The position numbers and the translations under genes are program-made. 64,000 nt of DNA from Paragorgia papillata (lineage: Eukaryota > Cnidaria > Anthozoa > Scleralcyonacea > Coralliidae), in NCBI GenBank assembly GCA_035771165.1, contig JAWNZC010000122.1, positions 933,001 to 997,000 of the forward strand, written 5' to 3'. The notes under the pieces are model-generated. The model was not told the DNA's origin and made no database searches. It worked only from the letters and a program-made list of their open reading frames with translations. Positions within the stretch are counted from its first letter, which is position 1. Each line of letters starts with the position of its first letter. Of this stretch, positions 28,819 through 36,265 are shown piece by piece.

Positions 28819-30285
28819 TCAATCAATTCTAAGCAGGTTGATTTCAACATCCCAAACATTGAAAAACAGGAAGGTATAGTCATCACCAACAGAACCAGAA
28901 TATGAGTGCAAAGACATTTGGGTTCCTTTTTTAATAGTTGCAATCCCCTGACAGAAAATATGGTGGGAATGGGTTTCGTTGTATGTTTTTCCCATGGTTA
29001 TGGTTTCTAAACCCGAAAGTTTGTTTGATCTGTCTGTAACACTTCCATGGTAAAGGTTTGTTTTTAGGTCAAAATATGATCTATAGGAAGAAGCATACCA
29101 ACCAGTTTGCTTAGATTGTTGATCAATTTTGAGGCCATCAGGTTGTAGTGTAAACCAATATGAGACTAAATATTTTCCTGTATCATGGGTTGCTGTAAAT
29201 GAGAGCAGGGTGCTAACGTTATTTGTGTTATCCCATGCTCCTCCCTTATGATTTGTTTTTCCACTATCTTTTTTATATTTTACCAACTGCGAAAAAGTTC
29301 CAGCAGGTCCTGTAACCCCTGTAACACCTCTCAAACCTCTTAGACCTCTTAGTCCAGTTGATCCTTTTCCACCTGGTAGTCCTCGAACTCCTTGATCACC
29401 TTGGTCGCCTTTTGGTCCTGGATCTCCTTTGTCCCCCTTTGTTCCTTGTGGACCTTGTGGTCCTTGCGATCCTGTGGAACCTGTGGTACCTTTGGGTCCT
29501 GTTGATCCTTGGCTCCCTTGTGGGCCTTGGGCACCCTGTGGGCCTTGGGGTCCTGTTGCCCCTGTGTTGCCCTTGTTCCCTTTTGCACCATCGTCACCAG
29601 GATCTCCCTTGTCCCCTTTTTGTGCGGTTGTTCCAGCCATTCCTTTGTCTCCCTTGTCACCCTTGTCTCCTTTGGATCCCGTTGCACCTGTTGTTCCATG
29701 GTCACCTTTGTCTCCCTTTGTTCCCTGTGGTCCTGTTGCTCCTGCTGTTCCAAAGCTACCTCTGTCACCCTTTGTACCCTGTGGTCCTCTAATACCGGCA
29801 TCCCCTTTGTCTCCTTTGGTTCCTTGCAAACCTCGATCACCCTTATCCCCTTTTGGTCCTGTATTGCCAACATTTCCCTTATCCCCTTTTGGTCCTATTT
29901 TATGAGCATCTGTACCAGCCATACCTGTTAGACCCCTATCTCCTTTTGAACCTTTTGGACCTTGAGATCCTGTTAAACCTTTTAAACCTTGAGATCCTGT
30001 TGGTCCTGTTGGTCCTATTGCACCTCTGTCTCCACTGTTTCCTTTGTCACCTGTCAAACCTCTTTGCCCCTCCAAACCTTCATCTCCCTTATCCCCTTTT
30101 GAACCTTTTGGACCTTGAGATCCTGTTGGTCCTGTTGGTCCTGTTAAACCTTGGGATCCTGTTGAACCTCTGTCACCCTTGTCACCTTTTACACCTGTGT
30201 CACCTTGTGGTCCTGGTTCTCCGTCAGCACCACCTCCTCCTCCGTAAGAATAATCTGGGTCATCATATCCATAGTAATAACTCAT
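28819..30285 (-). CDS. Collagen-repeat fibre-like protein
   Basis: 488 aa. It starts MSYYYGYDDPDYSYGGGG, then has about 310 residues of nearly uninterrupted Gly-X-Y triplets rich in GDKGDR, GPTGPTG and GPQGPQG. A C-terminal beta-rich head of about 155 residues (from TFSQLVKYKK) resembles C1q/TNF-like trimeric heads in size and position. Gly-X-Y repeats with a trimerising head imply a trimeric stalk on the particle. The N-terminus MSYYYGY is shared with 30389-31213, so it is likely the capsid anchor. AATAATG context: GATAAATA precedes the ATG. Plus-strand ORFs across this gene are antisense shadows. Confidence 0.9.
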   Translation of the reverse strand: MSYYYGYDDPDYSYGGGGGADGEPGPQGDTGVKGDKGDRGSTGSQGLTGPTGPTGSQGPKGSKGDKGDEGLEGQRGLTGDKGNSGDRGAIGPTGPTGSQGLKGLTGSQGPKGSKGDRGLTGMAGTDAHKIGPKGDKGNVGNTGPKGDKGDRGLQGTKGDKGDAGIRGPQGTKGDRGSFGTAGATGPQGTKGDKGDHGTTGATGSKGDKGDKGDKGMAGTTAQKGDKGDPGDDGAKGNKGNTGATGPQGPQGAQGPQGSQGSTGPKGTTGSTGSQGPQGPQGTKGDKGDPGPKGDQGDQGVRGLPGGKGSTGLRGLRGLRGVTGVTGPAGTFSQLVKYKKDSGKTNHKGGAWDNTNNVSTLLSFTATHDTGKYLVSYWFTLQPDGLKIDQQSKQTGWYASSYRSYFDLKTNLYHGSVTDRSNKLSGLETITMGKTYNETHSHHIFCQGIATIKKGTQMSLHSYSGSVGDDYTFLFFNVWDVEINLLRID

Positions 30286-30388
30286 TATTTATCTTGGTAA
30301 AGATTTTAAAAGTTTTTGCCAAGTTTCAGGATTTGGGGTTCAAAAGTTAAAAAAAACGTCGCACATGTGTTATCTCTTGATTCAAAAC

Positions 30389-31213
30389 TCATATGAAGTT
30401 TCCATATTCCTTCATCATATCCTTATTAATTTTAACAATCTCATCTGTCAATAATGGTCCATGAACAATCTTAATCCCATAAATTTTTCCTTTTAGTTGA
30501 GTATTATTTGATGGGGTTCCAGACAATCTTTTGTTTAGAAATACAGACCCAAATGGACTACCTATATCTGCCAAATCCGATTTAAAATCTGATCCTGTCT
30601 CCTTTTTAGCATTAACGTAAACACAGGAACCAGTCCCCAACCAATGGCAGGAAATTAAGTGTTTACTAAGAATACTGTGTGGACCAACAATATCAAAAGT
30701 TTTTTTTGTGTTATCTCTTACACCACCAATTATCATTTTGGAGTAAGAGTAGGATTTAAAGCTTATATACTTGTCATAATTACCATTATCATTTCCAATA
30801 AGATAACACCAATCGTCAGGTACAGATGTGTCAACAACAGCGCAAACAACAAAAACAGAAACATCATTAAACTGCATTTCAGTGTTACAAAATAACATAT
30901 AGTTTCCTCCTGTGTTTTCAATGTAATCTTTCCCTGGACCAATGGAATCCGAACCAAATGTTGGGGCATGGGCTTTGTCATCTTGCCACAAAACAGAGTT
31001 ACCTTGTCGAGCTTGAATTAACCTTCTTTTTCCACCAACAGTTTCAAAGTGTTTACCTGCTTTTGTTATGTTAAGATCAAAAACAGTTTTGTAATTTTTT
31101 TCCACACCCAAATTTTTTCTTTTCTTTTCAAGGTCTTTAATTTTTTTGTCAATATCGGGATCATCTCCCCCCAATGATCTTCTTGGTCTACCATAACCAT
31201 AGTAATAACTCAT
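30389..31213 (-). CDS. Second fibre-like protein, lectin/LamG-like head
   Basis: 274 aa. It starts MSYYYGYGRPRRSLGG, the same 7-residue tag as the collagen fibre, then a short coiled coil (DIDKKIKDLEKKRKNLG). The remaining 220 residues look like a concanavalin/LamG-type beta sandwich, ending KGKIYGIKIVHGPLLTDEIV before a final helix (KINKDMMKEYGNF), a pattern common in LamG/pentraxin-like domains. AATAAATA precedes the ATG. A receptor-binding role is inferred from the shared anchor and head architecture. Confidence 0.75.
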   Translation of the reverse strand: MSYYYGYGRPRRSLGGDDPDIDKKIKDLEKKRKNLGVEKNYKTVFDLNITKAGKHFETVGGKRRLIQARQGNSVLWQDDKAHAPTFGSDSIGPGKDYIENTGGNYMLFCNTEMQFNDVSVFVVCAVVDTSVPDDWCYLIGNDNGNYDKYISFKSYSYSKMIIGGVRDNTKKTFDIVGPHSILSKHLISCHWLGTGSCVYVNAKKETGSDFKSDLADIGSPFGSVFLNKRLSGTPSNNTQLKGKIYGIKIVHGPLLTDEIVKINKDMMKEYGNFI

Positions 31214-31277
31214 TATTTATTTAGGGTTTCGTATCCAAAATTTTTAACATTTTTGTTAAAGATTTTAAAAATTTTTA

Positions 31278-31541
31278 TCATCTGTTTGTCTTTACTCTTT
31301 TTGTATGGCTTTTGCTATGGTCTTGTGCTTCTATTTTGGTATTAAATGTTTTGAGACAAGTTGTACACCTATTGAGCATATTGAAATTTTTTGTTATTTC
31401 ATGAGAAAACTTTAAATGTAACCTCAATGCTGTTTTGCTGTGTGTTTCAAACTTACACCCAACACTCCTACACAAATAATGGTGGCTTTCGGGACTTTGG
31501 TGGATAACATTGTTTAATTTTAATTTTGATTTTTTTACCAT
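31278..31541 (-). CDS. C2H2 zinc-finger protein
   Basis: 87 aa with two zinc fingers: CRSVGCKFETHSKTALRLHL then H about residues 24-48, and CTTCLKTFNTKIEAQDHSK then H about 59-79. Basic ends. Probably a sequence-specific DNA-binding regulator. AATAAAA precedes the ATG. Confidence 0.8.
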   Translation of the reverse strand: MVKKSKLKLNNVIHQSPESHHYLCRSVGCKFETHSKTALRLHLKFSHEITKNFNMLNRCTTCLKTFNTKIEAQDHSKSHTKRVKTNR

Positions 31542-31622
31542 TTTTATTTATGTGTTTAAAAAATTTTTAACATTTTTGTTAAAGATTTTAAAATTTTTTT
31601 GTTTATGTTTTGGAGATGTGTC

Positions 31623-31919
31623 TCAGTATTTCCATGGTGTTGTGTTGGTAAAGGTTTTTTTGTTGTATTTCTTTTTGGGTTTTTCGGGGAATTTTTTATG
31701 GTATTTTGTAGTTAGTCTTTCAATCTCTTCTTCAAGAAATATGATGTGTTGTTGATCTTCTGTTTTCTTTTTTTCAAGATCCTTAATAACGGTTGACATT
31801 TTGGTGGTTAGTCCCGTAAGAAATGTGTTTTTTTCTTCAAGTTCGGTATTTTCTTCTATGAGATTCTGGACATGTTCAACTACCATTTTGAAATTGTTAA
31901 TTGTTTCATTTGTGTTCAT
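31623..31919 (-). CDS. Coiled-coil protein
   Basis: 98 aa, a long heptad-rich helix (VEHVQNLIEENTELEEKN through IFLEEEIERLTTKY) with a basic tail (KPKKKYNKK). AATAAA lies 11 bases before the ATG. No family recognised. Confidence 0.65.
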   Translation of the reverse strand: MNTNETINNFKMVVEHVQNLIEENTELEEKNTFLTGLTTKMSTVIKDLEKKKTEDQQHIIFLEEEIERLTTKYHKKFPEKPKKKYNKKTFTNTTPWKY

Positions 31920-31958
31920 TCTTGTTCTTTTATTTTTTTATGAAAAAAATAGTTCAAT

Positions 31959-32159
31959 TCAAAAAACTGTGTCATATACTCCTATTCTAACTAACATTTG
32001 GGTTTTTGTTTCGCCTGGATGTATGTAGTTGCAAACTGTTTCTGGATGTGTACTTTTGTTATGGTATATAATATTTGGTGGTTTGCCTGGATATGTTGTA
32101 AAACCTACCCACATACATTTCTCTCTGTCTGGACATAAGTTACTCCTTTTGCTATTCAT
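31959..32159 (-). CDS. Small Cys/His protein
   Basis: 66 aa with C9, C15, then a His/Cys group (HNKSTHPETVCNYIH), suggesting one small zinc site. No family. AATAAAG precedes the ATG. It is the gene closest to the right TIR. Confidence 0.6.
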   Translation of the reverse strand: MNSKRSNLCPDREKCMWVGFTTYPGKPPNIIYHNKSTHPETVCNYIHPGETKTQMLVRIGVYDTVF

Positions 32160-32231
32160 CTTTATTTAATCCCCCAAAACCCAAAAAAACTTAAGAAATT
32201 GTCCCAGGATCGGAGATCAAATATCCAAAAA

Positions 32232-32462
32232 CCCCCAAAATCCCAAAAATTCCCAAAAACTTGGCAACCATTTTGCAACATGTCCCAGGATCGTCAAACA
32301 AATTTTAGGAGGGGGTGGGTAAGCTTTTCAAACATGTCCCAGGATCGGATGTCAAAATTTCAGGAGGGGGTCGCGAACAATTTTCGAAGGGGTGGGTAAG
32401 CTTTTCAAAAAATTTTTGGCGGCCATTAAGGTATGTCCCAGGATCGGCCTTTTGACACTACT
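32232..32462. repeat. Polinton right terminal inverted repeat
   Basis: Mirror of 12532-12762, ending GACACTACT. One further CGATCCTGGGAC copy lies just inside at 32201-32212. Confidence 0.95.
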
Positions 32463-32468
32463 TACATC
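32463..32468. repeat. Polinton target-site duplication, right
   Basis: TACATC, identical to 12526-12531. The stretch 32469-33125 that follows is the right part of hAT-like element B and has no gene. Confidence 0.95.
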
Positions 32469-33290
32469 TAATGTCATTTTCTTATTTCTGCTCCTTTAAT
32501 TTCTTGTTCAGTTTTGTTAAACGGCCTTTTGTAACTAATGATATTTTAAGAAATATAAACTGACAACTTGATTGTTTATTTTTCACGTTTACTCATGGCT
32601 AGTTGTTGTTTTCGGTACGAATGCGGAATGCTTTTTAAACAAAACGAACTGATGAAACTGGTACTAACCTAAACGGCATATTCTATACTAAGTTTGTGTT
32701 GATTTTTTGTATCCTCTTCGGAGTGACGAAACTCTAATATATATGGTTTATAATATAACGAAAATTTGATTTAATTTCTTCACTGACAAACTTCGTGCAC
32801 GTTTTGTAAAGACAATGACTTTTCCTATAGCAACAAATAGACAATCACTGCATAATTAGTTCGGCAGCATAGCACAACCAATCAAAATTTAAAATGCACG
32901 TTTAGCAAAGCGTGATAAAATGATTCAATAAATAATTTTTCAAACCTTTTCGAGTCTTCGCAGTTCGCTCAAGACCGGTGACCGTGTAAAAAACATTTTG
33001 TGGGAGACTGAATCGTACCTGCAAACCGCGCAAGGGCCTGGAACTTTTTGCCTCACTTTTTGCCCCCCGAATGACTGGACGTTAGCGTTCCAGGTATCAC
33101 ATTTTAACTTACATCGAGTTCACTGGTATAATATAACTGGACTGCGGGGTCTCTCGAAAAAGTGGCTGAAAAATGGTTGGTTTTTTAGACCCTAAAAGGT
33201 TTAATATAATATATTAAAGTTCGACGATTAATTCTTTGAAAGTTTCATGGCCATAATGTAATATAAATAAAAATAAGTCTTGTGGAAACA

Positions 33291-33345
33291 CCACGTAAAA
33301 TATTTATTTGCTTATATTTATTTAGCAAATAAATATTTTACGTGG
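33291..33345. repeat. Perfect 22-bp arm hairpin
   Basis: The arms CCACGTAAAATATTTATTTG(CT) and its reverse complement are separated by an 11-base AT loop. From 33360 to 34060 the sequence is AT-rich with several (TA)n tracts (33381-33400, 33500-33530, 33747-33800) and no gene. Confidence 0.7.
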
Positions 33346-33496
33346 TGATTCAACAAAACACAACAAAAAAAAAAAAATAAAAAAAAATATATATATATAT
33401 ATTATTAAAGTATTATTAAAATTTAGTAGAATCAAACAAGTTAAATAGAGATGTAATGGCATTTCTAGCTCTCATGCTGGAAAACTGCCTGTTTGG

Positions 33497-33535
<39 letters not shown>

Positions 33536-34454
33536 TTGTTGAAAAAAATTCTGAACAAAATCAATGTATATATGTATATACATGTGTATATTGTATTTTG
33601 TTAAACTGACAATACAGATAAAATAGTGTCCTAAAGATCTGTTGTATGATGAAAAAAGCTCCTGTCCATAACTTTATGATATAAAAACCAATACAGCAAT
33701 GTATATACATATATATCTTGGAAGTTCAGAATTTATTTCAACGAGTGTATATATATATATATATATATAGAAATATATATATATATATATGTATATATAT
33801 GCTATCATCCAAAAATGTAAACTAGACATGTTGACCATGTTCCCCCCAAATGGGACCAATCAATCAATCTTGGAATGCTGGCTCATGCAGTATTTTATAT
33901 TGTTTGTCTTCACGTATTTTTTTTTTTAATAACAATACGAAAATAACGAAAACAAATCCTCCCAAATGAAAAAGAAAATAGACGAAATAGAAGGGGAGAA
34001 AAAAAATGACAGAAAGCAAAACAAAAATGTCTACAACTAGAGGGCAGTCAGAGACTGCATATACTGTTAGAGTTTACTTCTACACTCTTCAGTCTTACAG
34101 TAAAAGATCTACATTTATTATTATTTCCTATGACTTATATACATGTGCTATCTTGATTTACATATTCATAATAAGTTTAAGTAATTAACATCGTCTAGTT
34201 AATATTCGCATAACACTTCTCTTCTTCTTTTTTCAGTCTAGAACTGTATACTGTATAATCTAACATCATGACTATCTAAATGTACATACTTTTTTTTTTT
34301 TTTCAACTGTGAACAAGAATGCAATAATGCTTAAAGAATACTTAACATGTTAATTATACCGAGTGACAGTACTTAACAAATTAGCTTTCAGTCCATTCTC
34401 CATATCTTTCTGGTCTTCTAATCTCTCGTCCTGATCTGGTTCTCTGGACACGAT

Positions 34455-34727
34455 CTACCAAATTTGATGGGTTACTTCTGGTTTCAGTAATTTCGACATG
34501 TGATTCATCAGTAGTTCAACTCGTCTCCATTCTTCAACTCTTACTTTCTTTGTCGGTGTTTCTTGACTGTTTGGAACCACAGCTCTATTAACAACTTTAA
34601 GATGTGATTTATCTCTCTTGAAGATTTTTCCACTTCTAAATCGCACAGTAACAGAATGTCCACTTATTCCAGCTACGATGCCCACTTCGGGTCTTAAGCG
34701 ATCAAGAATCATACGGTCCAATATCAT
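34455..34727 (-). pseudogene. Pol C-terminal tail of deleted Gypsy element
   Basis: 90 aa; VTVRFRSGKIFKRDKSHLKV is like the tail region after a Gypsy integrase, where RSG...RN-SHLK patterns are common. It is separated from the gag fragment by only about 30 bp, so most of pol has been deleted. Confidence 0.55.
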
Positions 34728-34754
34728 TTCGTCATCATGATTGTGGAATTCACA

Positions 34755-35153
34755 TTATTTAGCTAGGCGTCGTAATTTAATTTCGTATTGCGCGATGGTC
34801 TGACCCGCTTCTCTTCTCGCTTTATTAAATCGAAATCGAGCATGAAGCCGTGATTTCTTGGGTATATATATCCTCTCGATTTTCCCAATCAGCTTTGTGT
34901 ATTCGTCAGCATCTTCGCTTTCTGTCTCAACAGAGTTCTCGTCTATAGACATTATACGATCGCCGCCATGGACCAGCAAGCACATTCTTTTATCCTTCGG
35001 TTCTTTAACGCCGAAATAATCCATTTGTAGTTCGATTTTTCTTCTCCACGATTTCCATTTAGATGAGGTTTCCAGTATATCATCGGTTGGCAAGAATTCT
35101 TCAATTTTGAGAGCTTTCTTGGGAGGCATCGTTCGACAACTCGATTGTCTCAA
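34755..35153 (-). pseudogene. Gag fragment of deleted Gypsy element
   Basis: 132 aa, beginning with PPKKALKIEEFLP. It contains the retrotransposon gag pattern KWKSWRRKIELQM and an ARFRFNKARREAGQTIAQY segment typical of Gypsy gag. It ends at a stop where the deletion begins; capsid C-terminus, zinc knuckle, protease, RT and most of integrase are gone. Confidence 0.75.
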
Positions 35154-35454
35154 TAAATAATAATACGCTTGAGCTCACATGCAATCAATCTTGCCGTTTC
35201 TTCTCTACCGTGCCCTTATTCTACACGAGCACTTGTTGAGTTTAACCGTGGACTACTTCATTGTTCGGTCCGGCTCAGGTTCTTTTTCTTCGTCGCCAAT
35301 GTTAGAGTTTACTTCTACACTCTTCAGTCTTACAGTAAAAGATCTACATTTATTATTATTTCCTATGACTTATATACATGTGCTATCTTGATTTACATAT
35401 TCATAATAAGTTTAAGTAATTAACATCGTCTAATTAATATTCGCATAACATATA

Positions 35455-35897
35455 CCTCCGCCAGAGGGTATAATTAGAGATGTTTAAAAAGAAAACGAGC
35501 CATCCTGCTAACCAGGCTAGCTCACGAGACCAACACATGCGTGTATGAATAAAATGCTTGATTGCACTCATACAAAAATTATGCGAAAATATTTGCATAA
35601 AATAAAGATAATGAGCGGAATCAAGCATTTCTCCTACACGGAGAATCTTGCGGTCAGATTTTTATTAGTTTCTCATCCAAATTTTGACTAAATTCAACCA
35701 AAATTTAATGGATTGGTCTTTGGTCTATGACCAACCCTTCTGCAAGCTTTCATGAAAATCAGTGCAATCGTTTTTGAGATATCCTGGCGACAGACAGACA
35801 AACAAACCAACAGACAGACAAACAAACAAACAAACAAACAAACAAACAAACAAACAAACAAACAGAACGGGGTAAAAACATAACCTCCTGGCGGAGA
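35455..35897. repeat. Repeat with CTCCGCC termini and (CAAA)n tract
   Basis: ACCTCCGCCAGAGG near the left and CCTCCTGGCGGAGA at the right are inverted. The sequence TTTTTGAGATATCCTGGCGACAGACAGAC followed by (CAAA)n at 35817-35862 is a familiar invertebrate repeat pattern. The right end lies less than 40 bp from the TRAF stop codon, so the TRAF 3' UTR probably includes it or ends before it. Confidence 0.55.
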
Positions 35898-35916
35898 TAA
35901 TAATAAACAACAAATG

Positions 35917-35922
35917 TTTATT
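35917..35922 (-). promoter_or_regulatory. AATAAA poly(A) signal of TRAF gene
   Basis: The minus strand reads AATAAA 12 bases after the TRAF stop codon (35935-35937). Position fits a cleavage signal with a very short 3' UTR. Confidence 0.55.
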
Positions 35923-35934
35923 CAAAGTAGTCGT

Positions 35935-36265
35935 TTAGTGGAAAACCTGGACTCGAATCAGGAGACAATCGTTTTTCACGTATTGTCGATCTTGAATTGT
36001 TTCCAGATGAGCAAATTCTACGTAGCCATATCCTTTGTGGTTTCTTGGAGTCGTAGGGCGCTGGAAGGCGAGTAGGTTAGGGCTGGTAATCAACGTTTCG
36101 CTGATGTGACGTTTGTACTCATTATCGTCACTTTGGTCAAGAATGGATAAAGATATTCTGCCAGAGAACGGCCATTCCAAGGTATCATCCCACTCGGATT
36201 GCATCATGTGGACAAATAGGGAAACATGAGTGCCATAACCAGTGTCCACTCCATTAGGATTGAAC
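35935..36265 (-). CDS. TRAF: TRAF exon 8 (MATH second part, stop)
   Basis: 331 nt. It encodes [34 protein letters not shown], and [12 protein letters not shown], all TRAF-C strand motifs. Acceptor TATTTTAG. Confidence 0.93.

Larger units (their letters stand above)
12532..32462. mobile_element. Complete Polinton/Maverick, 19,931 bp
   Basis: The element is bounded by 231-bp TIRs starting AGTAGTGTC and a perfect TACATC duplication. The gene set shows the class: protein-primed PolB (12811-16782), RVE integrase (20273-21243), A32-like ATPase, minor capsid and major capsid proteins (24247-26865). Nearly all genes run on the minus strand; two (21317-23170) run on the plus strand. TIRs that look identical and mostly intact ORFs suggest a recent insertion. 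The integrase has one frame break, so this copy may not move by itself. No adenain-type protease was found. Polintons are both transposons and candidate viruses; capsid genes imply virion formation, which is inference here. Confidence 0.97.
12098..33125. mobile_element. hAT-like element 'B' interrupted by the Polinton
   Basis: The left end CAGTGAACTCGATGTAAGTT and its mirror at the right (about 33106-33125) begin inverted repeats of roughly 200 bp that remain similar through the CGATTCAGTCTCCCACAAAA and TTGAGCGAACTGCGAA segments. The right TSD GTATAATA is at 33126-33133. Its left partner is the GTATAATA at 11770-11777, now displaced by the 313-bp foldback. Without the Polinton the element would be about 1.1 kb. 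No transposase is seen in 12098-12525 or 32469-33125. Confidence 0.75.
34065..35450 (-). mobile_element. Internally deleted Gypsy-type LTR element
   Basis: Two 151-bp LTRs (34065-34215 and 35300-35450, TGTTAG...ATAACA) differ at one base that I can see. The TSD TATAC lies at 34060-34064 and 35451-35455. On the minus strand, a primer-binding-site-like TTGGCGACGA follows the 5' LTR and a purine tract (GAAAAAAGAAGAAGAGAAG) precedes the 3' LTR. Only a gag piece and a pol tail remain. Confidence 0.9.

Noticed and set aside
29358..30350. Long plus-strand Pro/Cys-rich ORFs
   Set aside because: They are antisense shadows of the collagen Gly-X-Y repeat gene, whose codon pattern keeps other frames open.
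32199..32399. ORF with repeated MSQDR motif
   Set aside because: It lies within the Polinton TIR and reflects the CGATCCTGGGACAT repeats on the reverse strand.
33500..33800. ORF rich in Ile/Tyr
   Set aside because: Translation of (TA)n microsatellite.
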